Assembly (NCBI GenBank): GCA_963978905.1
Contig: OZ022260.1
Location: 45,777,551 to 45,841,550, forward strand
DNA length: 64,000 nucleotides
Direction: 5' to 3'
DNA from: Trichostrongylus colubriformis
Taxonomy: Eukaryota > Nematoda > Chromadorea > Rhabditida > Trichostrongylidae
Notes under the pieces: model-generated
Told to the model about the DNA's origin: nothing
What the model saw: only the letters and a program-made list of their open reading frames with translations
Databases searched by the model: none
Made by a program: the position numbers and the translations under genes
Part shown: in pieces, positions 1-12,789 of the stretch
How the letters are laid out: each line of letters opens with the position of its first letter
Position numbering within the stretch: position 1 is the stretch's first letter

Positions 1-186
1 GTGTATGAAACACGCTACGAACAGAAGTACTCGGAAGAAGTATAGATTTCATAGGTGGTCTTCATGAATCCTGGACAATTAGAGGTAGGCTTCTTACGCC
101 TCATCCGACTCGGGTGAATCGAAATCTCAGTTCGAACTGACATTTGAACTCAGCTCGCCACTCTAGGAATTTGCCTCACTACTTGA

Positions 187-545
187 AGATACCGGAAGGG
201 GCAAATTTGGCAGACTGTCGAACATGAAAGTAGCGGTGCTCAGCAATGTTACAGTAGAAAGAGAACAAGGCAAAAAGGCGGAAGTCCCCAGAAATAGAAA
301 ACCGAAAATCACTTTGTCTCTCGCACCCCTATGCTTCACTAGCCAGGGTAGACTGCAGACGGGCGGATAGGCTAAATTAGCCGGCCGCGAGCGTTGTTTC
401 GTCTCCGGCAACTCGCGCTACAGGACTGCAGGACGATACGCCGTGCTGTGGGGTCGTGTTAAGACCTCAGGCCGCACTTTTTCAATGCGAGTTTCGCTAC
501 ACGTCACCTTCTCTGATGTTTGAGATTTGTTTTCAGATAACACGA
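187..545. repeat. Partial copy of the TTAA-flanked repeat seen at 60397
   Basis: From 187 the sequence parallels 60397-60760 for about 350 bp. Shared stretches include GGAAGGGG.AAATTTGGCA, the CACTAGCCAGGGT.GACTGCAGAC region and the block before TTGTTTTCAGA. A TTGA precedes it where the other copy has TTAA. The right end was not found, so this copy is truncated or rearranged. Long open frames here on the minus strand are repeat sequence and not genes. A reverse-complement fragment of its left end also occurs at about 24262-24330. Confidence 0.6.
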
Positions 546-1852
546 ATTCGCAGTCCTCAATTCCTTTGTTCCTTCCCACGAATTTTGCACGCAAAAAAAG
601 TTTTCCTGTCACCCACGAGAAAGAGTGAGAGCCCGGCGAAGATGCAGCTCTCCTAAATGGTGACGACGGGACTGGGCCTCCGACTGGGTGCCCGCCCCCT
701 CGTCCGCTAGTTTGGAAAGCTACATCATTGACGGACCACGTCGGAGACGCAGAGAGGAAATAGAAAGACAAACCCAGAATACGACCCTTCGAGGATTCCG
801 TGGCCCATGCCTGACCATGACCATGAATGCAACGTTTTCCTTTGATTCTACAAAAATAAAAATAAGCTTGCCAATAAAAGTCCAAAATACTTTTGCAACG
901 TTCTTTTGCAATCATTTTTTGTGAAAGTGTTTTTGAATCTTTTGGAATAAATCTTGCAAGTCTCACATTGTTCAGTACATATTCAGATCAACATGAGGCT
1001 TCGGGACAAGACAATGCTGAAAAATAAAGGGGAAAAAGAGGGAAAGTGAAAGGCCAACTCTCCACAAAGTGCCGGTCTATTACGACGTCAACCAATTCAG
1101 TTAACGAAGTACGGATACGCGAAAACTGTTCTCTTCCTTCGTTTTTTGTAATTATTTGGGCACGCGTTGCCTCGGTGAAGCACTACAGCGATGGCATAGA
1201 AAGCTAAAATGTAGGTCATCGTGGTTAACACATTCCTCCAGTGTAACCTCGAACGTATGAACGGATGAGAAATGGAAACAAATGCGTAGAATGCGCCTAA
1301 CGTCAACAGTTCGAAGCATACAAGTGCATGTCGTAACCAGTGCTCCTCTTCGCATGAGGCAGTGACGCGTGTGAAACAATTCAGTCGATATTACTTTACT
1401 GTAGTGTTTTTTATGACGAGATTTACACGGTTAGAGAGGATTTGATTCCGAGAAGGGCGCGGTGAGGCTGGAATCGCTATTTGACTGGAGAATGCGGAAT
1501 TGCTATGGACGCGAAAAAGACGCTGAAAAATAATCCGTCGAGTCGAGCATGAAGCCCACTTCGCGGTTCAGACGTGATTGAATTCAAGGATCAAATAGGA
1601 GAAGAAATAATTTTGGAAGAAGTAGATGATTTCCATTATAATATAGATGGCGCTATCTGGTACGCACTTTCTCCCCACTGGGTCTTTCACGGAAAAGAGT
1701 GCAACGACCAACGAACGATGAGGATTGTGAATGGTACAGCATCAGTACATCGTACTTGTGTCTTCCAGGAAACAATGTCTTAATATTCCATGCAATCACA
1801 AAGCCTGGTATTTGTCTGAAGAAATATTTCTGAATTCATCATAGCAGCATGG
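546..1852. other. No recognisable gene
   Basis: The short open frames overlap on both strands and carry no family motif. I saw no terminal inverted repeats here. Low-complexity A/T stretches occur around 840-960. Confidence 0.5.
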
Positions 1853-1855
1853 TAA

Positions 1856-2155
1856 GGCCGCTTCCATACTTTGCGCACCGACGCCGTCACGCGCGTGACG
1901 GCGTCCATAGATAATGCGGTCCCAATCACACTACAGTATGGTGTTGTTGCCGATTCGAATCTTGGCGCTGTGCCAATAAGGTGACCGTGGCCGCTTCGTG
2001 TATTGATCGTGGCCGCTTCGTGTATTGGCACAGCGCCAAGATTCGAATCGGCCACAACACCATACTGTAGTGTGATTGGGACCGCATTATCGCCGTCACG
2101 CGCGTGACGCCGGCACGCGCGTGACGGCGTCGGTGCGCAAAGTATGGAAGCGGCC
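1856..2155. mobile_element. Palindromic PIF/Harbinger-like MITE
   Basis: A 300-bp element whose halves are inverted copies of one another. It starts GGCCGCTTCCATACTTTGCG and ends with the reverse complement. TAA lies on both sides (1853-1855 and 2156-2158), the 3-bp target type of PIF/Harbinger. Inner arms repeat GACGCCGTCACGCGCGTGAC, and the centre carries a second long inverted repeat around CGATTCGAATC. An AGCAGCAT octamer also occurs on both flanks (1843-1850 and 2158-2165), so an 8-bp duplication is an alternative reading. No transposase is encoded. Confidence 0.75.
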
Positions 2156-2248
2156 TAAGCAGCATAATATTCGTCTTTTCCCCGAGAATGCCATCCCTCC
2201 CACGGCTCGAAAAAGGAGCAAACTGAAAAGTCAGCCAGACCGTGGTAA

Positions 2249-2426
2249 GCCTGGGCTGCGTTCATACTTTGTGGTGCTGGCGGCAGGGCGTGGCTGCGTG
2301 CCTCTGCGTCTCGGACCGCGCATCCTGGCTCGTTGCCTGCATCACCTCTGCACCTCCCCCGTGCCACTCTGCCTCGCTGCCAGTGAACGCAGCCACGCGC
2401 TGCCGGCGCAAAGTATGAACGCGGCC
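2249..2426. mobile_element. PIF/Harbinger-like MITE, same family
   Basis: About 178 bp with CTGCGTTCATACTTTG on the left and CAAAGTATGAACGCGGCC on the right. TAA precedes and TTA follows it, with the left end slightly mutated. The interior (GGCGGCAGGGCGTGGCTGCG) is shared with copies at 10333 and 62428. It lies about 90 bp from the palindromic copy at 1856-2155. Confidence 0.7.
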
Positions 2427-2429
2427 TTA

Positions 2430-3021
2430 TAGTTCCTTCTAGTTAGCTATTTAGATACTACATAACATGTGAATTTTCTTTGGAAGGACTTCAGAGGTAA
2501 GAGGCTGTCCCCCTGTTTCTGCCCTTTTTAGCAACCTGCACCGAACATTGTCAAATAAGGGCACAGTTCCCGTCTGCTGAAGGGAGGTGACACATTCGGA
2601 TGTCATTGGTAGTCGGGCCTTGGAAGGTGGTCGCTCCACGTTCTACTGCCACCGACTGCCTGCATTGGGGCGTGGTCGAACCTTGCCTCAGCGCCCGACT
2701 ACCACTGAGATTCAGCTGTGTCTGATCTCCCTTCAACGAGTGCAGGATATGCCTTTAGTAAAACACTAGAGGAGTGCTCGAACTAGTGACTGAAGTGTTT
2801 CGTCGACAAAGCAACATGACAAGTGCTTCTCAACAGTTGTCATGAGAAAATCGAAAAAAAAAACCCCGGAAAGTTAGAACGACTGAGCGCACTCCAAGTG
2901 AATGTGACAGAAAAACATGTTACGGAGCCTGTTCGAAAAACCTCCGTCGTGGAAGAAAATCTCTTCAATCGATTGATATGCCATTCGGTAGACTGCTGGC
3001 TGCTGCGTGTCTCGAATGTAT
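2430..3021. other. No recognisable gene
   Basis: Short open frames only, with no motif. At 2580-2750 there are inexact inverted stretches around TAGTCGGGC and GCCCGACTA that may be MITE debris. Confidence 0.45.
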
Positions 3022-3025
3022 TTAA

Positions 3026-3564
3026 AGGCAGCTTTCGGGAAAATTCGGACGAAAAGTATAAGAAGTAGTGAATATGAAAGCCTAGATGCCTAGTAACAGG
3101 AAAGTGGAGAAAAACGAATGGAAATGGTCAAAAACCCGAGAAATCGGACCCCCTTCCCACCGTTGGCTCTGGGCGCGGACGACCTTTCCGTCAAGACGCG
3201 CGTAGTCCGCATAGGTTTTCCACTGGCATTACCAAGACGTAAGCATGAAGGGATGTTCGGAAATGCGACAGCATCTATTTTCATGTGGTCAGTTTCAAGC
3301 TAAAAGTGAGAAAGCGCGCTCGATACATTCAATCCTGCCGATCTCCTTGACCAACCGCACCGTGACCAACCCCTAATCACGTCGCCTGGAGACGGGCTGT
3401 CCTTGTCCAAGGCGGATTGTCCTGACGAGGCCGCCTCCGCCATAGCTCAAGGGGGCGCCTTCCGCGGGGGATTTCGCCATGCATAGGCCTTCCAGACCCG
3501 TAGTTTTTCACTCAATGCCTCCTTATGGGATTCCCTGTCACCCACATTATCCCGAACACTGTCT
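3026..3564. mobile_element. TTAA-flanked inverted-repeat element, copy 1
   Basis: A 539-bp element starting AGGCAGCTTTCGGGA and ending with its near reverse complement (TCCCGAACACTGTCT). TTAA lies on both sides (3022-3025 and 3565-3568), though the A/T-rich junction also allows a TTA or TTTA duplication. It is alignable along its length with 4389-4902 and partly with 46815-47311 and 54057-54180. TTAA targets are typical of piggyBac, but no transposase is present, so the class is inference. Confidence 0.7.
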
Positions 3565-3568
3565 TTAA

Positions 3569-4384
3569 ATCACCCGTCATGGGTCATGTGATGATAACGG
3601 CAGTAGTACAGCGGCAGCTAACGTGTATACGATCCAGAAACGTCGACCAGCCCTCACGAAGAGCCCCATTCATGACTAGTATGCACCCTCCTTCTCTTGG
3701 GATATGAAAATTCACACAATAGGTCCAACTTATCTCTGTAAACGAATGCGTACCTCAAATATACACTGGAGCGTATGAGGTATTCGACAGTAAGCCAAAT
3801 ATTCGTGGCTGATCGCATCGACAATGATTATCACCGTTGGTAGCACATACGCCCAATAATACAGATACATAGAATCCTAAGCACCATTCTGAATATATTC
3901 ATGACGTATGACCGCCGCATCTCACAGATCTGCGTGGCTTTGATCAATACGTGGATGTTGCAGGTGGTAAAGGACGGTAGCGGCGAGAATAACAGGGAGA
4001 GCAGAAACTTCATTCCCCCGGGCTTCTGCCCTTTCTCATCTCCATTCTCCTTTTCTAACGCATCACATATGTAGCATCCCTACTCTCATACTGGCGCGAA
4101 ATCATTCGTGTTGTCTTCAGTCCCCACACTCACATGGCCCACTCAGTTCCTATCCCCGCTAGAGAAGAGTTAGGCGAGTAACATCGAGCCGGAGCTCTCT
4201 CACATGCTCCATCAAATGAATAATTCCATCTATACTGACAATGCGTCATAGCAGCTCCACATCCGTGTCGCATTAATCATCGCCAACAACACCCTGTTCC
4301 ACTTTTTGCCACCTTATTGACAATGATTGAACGGATAGTCCTGCTCAGATTGACGCAATAGAGAGAGTCAGCGAGCTATCAGAC
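3569..4384. other. No recognisable gene
   Basis: Unique-looking sequence between two copies of the same element. No open frame with family similarity was seen. Confidence 0.45.
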
Positions 4385-4388
4385 TTAA

Positions 4389-4902
4389 AGGAAGCATTAG
4401 GGGAAAGTCGGACGAAAAGTAAAAGAAATAGTGCATATGAAAGTAGAGATGCCTAGTAACAGGATAGTGGAGAAAAAACGGATGGAAGTGGCCCAAAACC
4501 CAAGAAATAGGACCCCCTTCCCACTGTTGATTCTCGACGCGGACGACCTGTCCGTCAAGAGGGGAGTAGTCTGATCTAGTTTTCCATTGGCATGCTGCCA
4601 AGTAAACACAAGGAAATGTTTGGAAATACGACAACATCTATTTTTTGAGTGAGTTTCAAGCTAAAACTGCGCCTTGGCGCTTCCACCCCAACCAATCGGG
4701 AATTACGTCATCGGGAGGCGGGACCGCTGTGTCCAAGAGGCGGAACCGCTGCATGATTGCGGCGCTCTGCAGGGTTTCTAAGCTTAGATGGACGCTTTTT
4801 CACCGGGGTTTCGCCACAGGTAGCCTTTCTGGGCCCAGGACTACCATGTAAGTGACTTCTTGTAGGGATTTCTCCATTACCACATTACCCCTAATGATGT
4901 CT
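4389..4902. mobile_element. TTAA-flanked inverted-repeat element, copy 2
   Basis: A 514-bp element starting AGGAAGCATTAGGGG and ending CCCCTAATGATGTCT. TTAA occurs immediately outside both ends (4385-4388 and 4903-4906). It shares order and sequence with copy 1 at 3026, including CCTAGTAACAGG and GACCCCCTTCCCAC. Open frames inside it on the minus strand are repeat sequence. Confidence 0.75.
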
Positions 4903-4906
4903 TTAA

Positions 4907-7274
4907 GAGCGACGGAAGTGCATGAAAACATATCATGGAAACTTTCTTAAGCTCGAAAAGTAATCAAAAATAGCTGCGGCGCAACGATCCGTTCATGTCC
5001 CCTATCTTGCTCAGGAATACTAACAAGGTTACGGGTTACGACACAGCCTACGTTTTTCGTAGCTCACCAACTTGTGGTAGTGGGCGCAAATAGTTAAGAG
5101 AGGGCCGTGCCTTGGAATTTGAGGATGGGCTCTTTGACGTCAGCGTGCAATTTCAAGCCGTCTGATGGTTAACGAAAAAAGTGAGCTAGAATATGGAAGA
5201 GCGTAATTATTCCCCGTTCCGAAACGGAAAGCAGTCCATAAATACTCGGGAGAAAACACCATAATGACTCAAAACACCTACAGTGAGCAGGCTGCTTCGC
5301 ACTCTGCTGGGTGTGGCTTGTGCTAACAGCATAGTCTACCGCGTCTACCGCTGGTATCCCTAAATAAACGTTGAAGATCATGATTTAAACAAAGAAGGTT
5401 TTTGGAGAGTACGCGTGGACGTTCGTCTGCTTCCTTTCTGTCTCCGTTCGAGGCTCCTGGATGCGTAGAGCGGCGCATGGTCATAAATCCATTCCTCACA
5501 CCGTCTGCGCCGGCGTGTAACGAATTTCTAAGAAAGAACTGGAAGCTTCGATGGGAAAGCATCGGATCGAAACGCACTCAAAGGATGCCTCAATGAAAGC
5601 CTCAAGGAGCTTTCGCTCGTTGCCTATGCAACGCCAGAAGAAATTGGAAGATATTGGGAAAACGTTCACAAAATGATGATCGAAAGGAGGAGGAAAGGTA
5701 ATAGTTTTTTTCATATGTAAATATTGGTCTCTTCGAGAAAAAGTCGTCAATTGAGAAACATTAATTTGATTGCTACTATGTCCTACCTTTGTACAAAGGG
5801 CAATTATCGAATGACGACTTTTTTTAGAAATCTTCCCACTCGTCGGCTGGCACCCATGTCACCAAAGATGGAGAAAAGAAGTCGCTAAGGATACTCAAGA
5901 TCCAAATGTGTAAAAAATAAAAAAAAGTGAAAAAATACGCATCAAAATAAAAATCAGGGTGGCGATTGAGTGGCCTAATAGCACAAGTATAGATCATAAA
6001 AGACGAAAATGAAAAATTATGACCATGAGCATGAACTGTCAATAAACAGCTAATCATTTATCGTTTTGTGCGTGGGCGGATTGGCAGAAAAATCCATGGA
6101 ATATCGCTATTTCCGTTGGCAAACCCTCAAAGGAGAAATCGTGTAGACAAACTGGTATGTTTGGTAAGAATCAAGCGAACGACAGAATGGAAAACGGACG
6201 GGTGAAATGAAGCTACAGAGGCAAATGCTATTCTCCAGGAACGTCTACCTCGGTGAATGGGGTACTAAGTCCCCCTCCCCCTTCTTAATTTGTTCCTTTC
6301 TGCACGAATTCTTCGCCATTGGAACAGCTGTGGTACATCATTCGAGAACCACATGATTACCCAGTGACATTCTTAGTACAACTACATTCTACCAATTACA
6401 GGACGAAATGTAGAATTTGTGGAATTAGAGGACAAATCAGTACTATCGACAACGACCTTCCGCCCAAAGCAAAATGCTTCATTGCGAAGCTGCGCGAGAA
6501 ATGGTTGGTAGGGGCGGAAGGAGGGTATAGTGAACTAAAGGTTGCTTCAAAAGTTATGGTCCACCATACAATGAATGAGATGACCCAGTGAAAAAGCACT
6601 GATAGGGAAAACAAAGTATCTTAACTCCTCAAAGTCATAGTTGAAACAGCTGAATTTTTGTCTCTAAACTAACACACACTATTTTTAAATGTGTAGGCGC
6701 CTCGTAACCTTCAGATCTAAGTAAGCAGTAGGCTGAATTGAGTGGCAGTCTGAATTAGTTGTTTACTTGCAACCACACCTTGAAAACAACAAATTGCACG
6801 TCATTACTTGGGCAATGCCCAGTGACTTTCTGTAATCTAGGCAATGAATAGTAAAAGCACGGGAAGATGAAGAATGGAGGATTTTTCAAACTGCAAAGTT
6901 CGCTGAAAATTCCTAAGTGAACCAAGAACATGTAAAGCAACCTCCGCAAGGTATCCGCATAGGTAGAGAAATGAGACAAAGCTTCAAAAAGTAGTGGGTG
7001 GAGGACGGAAGTAGTGTCATAGTGACAGGCACTCCCACTCATATAAAGGGGGTTCAAATCCTGCATCGATGGCCGTGCACTACAATCAATCCCTTTGGAG
7101 TAGGTTGATTGGTACCAGGCTCGTCTGGGAAGACTGACTCGTGCATCGGCTGGCCCCCGCAAGCCATTTCATAGACAAAATCCATCTGTCAGAGATTCTG
7201 AATGATACTAGAATGCGCAGTGCATCCCACAGAAGAGATTAATTAACGCCAAGAGCTTTATCAGTCATCTTACA
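4907..7274. other. No gene supported
   Basis: An open frame on the plus strand at 6319-6591 (90 codons) has one CxxC pair but no recognisable domain and no splice context I can defend. A/T-rich tracts lie at 5890-6010. A tRNA-like B box (GGTTCAAATCC, near 7050) has no matching tRNA structure. Confidence 0.4.
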
Positions 7275-7276
7275 TA

Positions 7277-7784
7277 CAGTAGCGCTCAAAAGTCTTCGGC
7301 CAAAACTTTTTTGTCATAATTTTTTCTACTTGACCAAATTTGACAAAATTTTAATATGTGGTGCCTGAAACTATTGTCAACATTTCCTTCTAGTACTTGA
7401 GCGCCGCTTGCCACTTTTCATGATTTTTTACAAGAATTTACTACAAGACCACCCAAAAAAAGTAAGAGGCGTGTTCAAGGGAAACGGCTTTCTATACAAA
7501 AACAAAAAGAGCAAGCCTCAGAGAACATTAATATTTTGTAGAAAGACCACGACTTTTGATGACAGCGGCACAGCGGGACGGCATAGCGATGGCATGCCAA
7601 AATCAAAAAATTTCATATAACCACGTAACCTACACCGTTGCGCGCCAAAATAGTATATTGAGTATGCAGTGTCTCCAAGTACAACATACTAAAATTTCTC
7701 TTAAATCGGTCCACTTGCAAAAAAGTTACAAGTGAAAAAACCCAAGCGAAAGACCATTTCGCCGAAGACTTTTGAGCGCTACTG
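7277..7784. mobile_element. Tc1/mariner-type non-autonomous element
   Basis: A 508-bp element with terminal inverted repeats CAGTAGCGCTCAAAAGTCTT and its exact complement at the right end. TA flanks it on both sides (7275-7276 and 7785-7786). Ends beginning CAGT and TA targets are the Tc1 pattern. The interior has no transposase DDE motifs; the 70-codon open frame at 7408-7620 is not recognisable. It is probably a deletion derivative or MITE. Confidence 0.85.
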
Positions 7785-7786
7785 TA

Positions 7787-9106
7787 TGTGGCATTGGATA
7801 TTTGAGGTCAGAACTAAAAAAAAAACAAAAACGAACTCAACAAGAGGAAACAAAATTTGTTTCTTGTAAACCCAACGATAAGCTATGCAGTGACTCAGCT
7901 CTTCCAGAAATCATATTTGACCCTCCAAGTTAGTAGAATTTGCTGTATGAGAACATGCGCGACACTTTGCGAGAATTTTATAATCATTAAATTGAACTAA
8001 TGCATACGTGAAGTGATGCTATATGCATACAATCGATAAAAATGAAGGAATATTCTGGGAAAATTTTCATGTTAGGGGAAATGAGTTCCAAAAATACACC
8101 AGAACCTCTAATGAGGCCGCACGAGAAAGCGTTCTCCCACGCATACATATAACTAATTGATAAACAGGAAAGAGAGCAGTGGGAAACTCTTCAGAATGTG
8201 AAAAAGCAGCTATTTTCAGGGCTCATCTCGCCTTAAACCCTCAAAAGACTGACGATGTAAGGGATGTGGCCAAGTGACTATGAGGCTCTGCCACAATCAT
8301 TTGCTGATCTTCGAGCTTATTCCAGCACTATTCAACAGCACCCCGTTCCAAACATAAAACTATTTGGTTTTTTGAGGAAGCTAACCCATTTATTTGAACT
8401 TCTCCGAGTAGAGGCCTTACTTAGTTAGGCCAAAACTTAGGAGAACTTTACGATTTTCGCTTTCGACGACGGTGCATATTCTGATTACGTAACCAAAGAA
8501 AACTGGCACTTAAGGCTTCCCTTCCATTGTTCTTGAGCCCTGATATTTCTTGTTCTTGAATCTCGATTTTGCAAACTCAAAAAAGATTTTTTTCTCCCCA
8601 GCGCCGATAAGAGAAATGGACTTGTGAATTACAGGGTTTATTTCAATCAAACCTCAAGGAAGACCCAATAAATTTCGAAGGTCTGTTGAGGGAAACGATA
8701 ACTCCTGGACCAGCTAGACCTTTGAAAAGACTGTTCTGGAATAAAGCTAAGCAATTATCCGTCAGTGTTCATGTCGATGGTAACGGCTGACCTGGTATCT
8801 GGTTGTCTAGAAAGTAATGAGACCAATAAATTGGTGAGATTCAACAGCATATATTTTTGGACGTCTAAGTCATGAGAGGACAAATCTCTGGAATTTAGTG
8901 TATCGAAATGTGTACATATAGCCACCAAGGGAACATGGTCCACGCTGTCTTCATCTTTCACGAACGTGCCGGAGAAGCATGAGAGGAAACGCTATATCGA
9001 GCAGTTCTCATTCTATACTACCGTTCCCGCAAATCGGCGGATGTGGCCCATCGGCTCTTATCGGAGGAAATGAAGGATTAAGCACCTTCTCGAGTGGCTT
9101 GCTGCC
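7787..9106. other. No recognisable gene
   Basis: A/T-rich sequence with scattered short frames. Nothing with family similarity or terminal repeats was found. Confidence 0.45.
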
Positions 9107-9361
9107 GTGGTACGGCAAGTTCGAGAAATGTTTCAAAGACTGTGGTCGATCGGGACCTTCACCTACGCAAAGAAGCAGCTTAAACTTGCCATTTGTGAAG
9201 AACTGACTGACGTTACAGTGCGCGAGCTTGCGGCCTCCTCGGGTGCTCCGAAATCCACGGTACACAAAGTTCTTCGTGCGCCAGCTAAAGTGGTTGTACT
9301 ATGTAGTACTACGACATTTGCCTCTTATACTTTACGGACAACCAAATATTTCCGTGCATAA
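9107..9361 (+). pseudogene. Possible transposase helix-turn-helix fragment
   Basis: One frame reads a segment containing TVRELAASSGAPKSTVHKVL (around residues 37-56), which resembles the helix-turn-helix DNA-binding half of Tc1/mariner transposases. There is no catalytic half nearby, no terminal repeats and no splice context. The similarity is by eye only, so this may be chance. Confidence 0.25.
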
Positions 9362-9369
9362 GGAGGAGC

Positions 9370-9700
9370 AGCCTGAAAGTACCGGGAGGGGACACTGAAA
9401 GGGGGGGGGGGGGGGCAAAACTGACAATGAACTTCTCTGGGACGTACATTTGAATTTAGAAAAGATAATGTGCAGGAGAACTCGCACTGGAAAAGTTACT
9501 TCGAACTGCAGCGCTTCTGGCCGAGTTGCTGCGATGGCGTGCAATCCTCGTGGCTGGCTGACGCAGTTCTTCGCCGTCTGCGTCTACCACGTAACCCCTC
9601 GCCATCTGCATTCACTCCCCAGCAGTTAGTGATGCAGAGGTGAGGGGGGCGAATGGAATGGAGTGAGAAAGGAGTTGATTTATTCCTTTCTACCCGCTTC
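9370..9700. repeat. Dispersed repeat copy with a G-homopolymer
   Basis: The order ACCGG.AGGGG, a long G run (about 9401-9416), then AAAAGATAATGTGC matches 12810-12910. The later part (TTAGTGATG..CAGAGG to GGAATGGAGTGAGAA) recurs at 11795-11855. It is therefore a member of a local dispersed family. The 194-codon minus-strand open frame that runs through it is not treated as a gene. Confidence 0.5.
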
Positions 9701-10332
9701 ATCCAATACTTCTGTGAAGTTGCGCTACTTATAGTTGATGCCCCTGCTCTCAGTTTGGGAGTTTGACGTTTACCCAAACTTCTTGAGTCTTCGCTATCAA
9801 GCAAAGGTTCTGCAAAGACGGCATAATGAAAAATAGACGATATGCCACGCAAACGTCTTGCAAATGTGTTTTCAAAATGGGAAAGCAACCATGAGCCAAA
9901 GAAGAAGAGAAATAGCGCCGGTTCGCTCTTGAAATAGATGGCCGTTTCCTTCAAAATGCAAAAAGCATTCGATTTGCACGCGAAGCTGGAAAGTGGCACT
10001 GGAGATGAGCGGAAACAATGAAGCTTTCCAGAGCGAATTCGGGATGCTCCAGGGCAGCATTCCACAAATATGCAACTCACGACGGCTTGAACTGTTTCAT
10101 TGAGGTGGGAACTTCAATAATTAAGGGCGAAATTTAGTCAGTTTCATGATTCACCCCCTCAGTTACTGCTCTAGTGGCTTTTGTGATAGAATCGAAGTAA
10201 TTGCTCTGGCAGAATACATGCGTTTGGGCTTCTGAACGTACTCGTTTCCGCAAACTCGTTAAAGTGCTCGAATGCGTTACTCACCGCGCCGCGGGAGTGA
10301 TTGGGTGTTGAGGATGTAGAGGCGATTAGTAA

Positions 10333-10499
10333 GGCCGCGATCGTACTCTGCGGTGCCAGCGGCAGGGTGTGACCTGCGTCTCCACCTGTGCCACCCTGCA
10401 TCGTTGCCTGCGTCATCCCTGCACCTCCTCCGTGCCACTCTCTTTCTCGCTGTCTGTGAACGCAGCCACGCCCTGTCGGCGTTGAGTATGACCGCGGCC
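10333..10499. mobile_element. PIF/Harbinger-like MITE, same family as 2249
   Basis: A 167-bp element starting GGCCGCGATCGTACTCTGCG and ending GAGTATGACCGCGGCC. It is flanked by TAA on both sides (10330-10332 and 10500-10502). The interior runs GGCAGGGTGTG ... GAACGCAGCCACGCCCTG and matches the copies at 2249 and 62428. Confidence 0.8.
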
Positions 10500-10502
10500 T
10501 AA

Positions 10503-12789
10503 TGCTGCAGCGGATAAAGAACTGAAGGAATGATGGAGAAAAACTTCAAATAGGGGCCTATTCTACCCGTCGACCTTTTTGACGGACGTGTTTTCCGGCT
10601 CGTCCCATCGGTTACTATCGATCAGAGATCCTTGAATCCGCTATGTGTTGCGTGTATGCATAGCATGAAACACGTATTTTACAGCGACTTGCATTTGTCA
10701 CTTTGTCCTCCAGCTTTCTTCAATGCTGTCTACAGTTCCTCTCCTAAACACCCGTATTTCCATCGTGATCGCTTCAAACAGTGAAATAAATTACTAAGTG
10801 CGGCCAAAGTGCAGATTAGGTACTCATGCGCTCCGTCGGACAAACCCTGTTCAATTGGTCATATGCCCTCTGCTAAAGTGCGCATGAAAAACATTAATCA
10901 GACGCCATTGAGAAATGAGAATCGTCTGGTCGCTGATGGTTCTTAAAATAGAAATCGTGCCATATGCATCTTATTTAATTTTGAACATGCCACTTATAGC
11001 CAAGCCGGCATCATGTTAGAGGATCATTCTAGAAATCCGAAGCCCACACAACGACGAGCATCGTGTCCATCCAGCGATTGCGTTCACTCCGTCACAATGC
11101 AATATGGAGCTGTTGTGAGTATGCTAATTATAGGCAAGCTTCGGTTTCGGACGGGACCTGAAGCCGCACTCCATGCTTCTCGGGCAGATGGACTAATCCA
11201 ATGAAGTGAAGGAGCAGCATTAAGCCGCACGGTCCATGAAAAGATGACCTCACTGTGATGCCGTTTCGCACACGAACAAGCGCAAGGTCGCCACTGCAAA
11301 AGCGGTCTTACGAAGGAGAGGCATTCAGGTTCATGCAACTCCAATGCACGTTCATTGAACCATGCACAAAAAACTATAAGGTTGATGTCATTTCCTTCGA
11401 AATCACTTCTCAACGAAAAGTCCGAAATAGAATATGGTGTGGGTGGAGCCCTGTGATACACGGCTTCAATCGCTTGTCGTCTAGATGGCGTGCGCGAATT
11501 TTTCTTCGCGACTTCGTGACGCCGCATCGGCTTCTGCTGCCTAAAACGGTTTTTACAGTCATCGCTTGGACTAAGGAAAAATGAGAACTGGGAAGAAATA
11601 GATATTTCTGAAAACAAACATTCCAGCAGAAGGGGTGATGTGTGACCAACTCTCACTGAACAAACGCGATCGAGGCCTTGTCACGATCCCGCAGCACTGT
11701 GAGTTGAAGCCTTGCATTCATTGGGCGAGGTGCTGCCAGGGCCAACGTTTCTGGCTAACTAACTGAGCCCTCGGACGTCTGCATCACCCCACCGATTAGT
11801 GATGGGCAGAGGCGCGATTGGGATGGAGTGAGAAGGAGTCTTCTCGGGCATCGATGTTCTATTCCGTTTTTGCCCCCCTGTTCCACGGATGGGCACCCTA
11901 GTTTCGTATTCTACAATTATTCCATAACCTGTGTAATTAAGCCCTTCCGGTATTTTTAAACTTGACCACAGAAGTCAGGGCGATAATCCAGGGGGTCAGC
12001 AACGGTTTCGAATTGATCGACCACCATAGTTTCAATCATCACCACAACTACAGCTTTTTTGTATGAAGGTTACTGTTGAGGAAAAAACAGACGAGACAAC
12101 TGATAAAGGGGGCGGAAAGCCGACCCTGACGAAGAGTTCTTTTATAGTGGGGATTTGACGAGTTTTGAATAAAGCGGCTTCATTTACTCAAAAAACGGTA
12201 AAGCTCGTCCTGTCCGACTAGGAAGACGATCATGTTCAGCCCCGCTTTACGCGCTTTAATTGGGTACATGAACAATATAGAGAATTCGGAGCGTTGTACA
12301 CCGTCCATAGTCACCCAGAAATCTCGCATGAGCGACCGTTTCCGTGCTTATCCCCTTGACAGCCAGTTCCCCACATCAGCCCTATCAGCTTGGCGTCACC
12401 TATGACGCCAAGGATTTTGCATGGACAACAACGCATCGGAAACGCTATTTAGTATTCAGGACGCCGTAAAAGTTTGATCGGAACTGTTAGGACGTCTACA
12501 CGGTCGGAAAGCAATGATAAAACAGCTGCTCACTTAGGAGCGAATGCCAGGTAGGTTAGTTTCCAGCTAATGAGCAAGCTTTCTGAAAGGCCTTCTGCGT
12601 AACGCACTTCTGCGCTGCTTATTCCGATCACATAGCTACCATAGCAACGGACTTTCTGGAAAGCTCGTAGCTTTTTCGCCTTTATTATAAACGAATCATT
12701 GGTCGTACGTGTATATAGTTGCAGCTACAGAATCCCATTACCAGGTTTCCGGAATCCTTACAGTTGGGATTAGCGTCTTTCGAGCTGGT
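10503..12789. other. No gene supported; partial repeat at 11795-11855
   Basis: The long minus-strand frame at 11084-11656 overlaps an equally open plus-strand frame and has no domain. A fragment of the 9370 repeat lies at 11795-11855. A perfect short hairpin GGCGTCACCTATGACGCC lies near 12395. Confidence 0.4.

Noticed and set aside
7030..7065. tRNA-like B box GGTTCAAATCC
   Set aside because: No A box at the right distance and no acceptor or anticodon stem could be drawn.
9496..10080. 194-codon minus-strand open frame
   Set aside because: It runs through a dispersed repeat (9370-9700) with Arg-rich low complexity, has no domain, and an overlapping frame is also open.
11084..11656. 190-codon minus-strand open frame
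   Set aside because: No recognisable domain or splice context; the plus strand is open over much of the same stretch.
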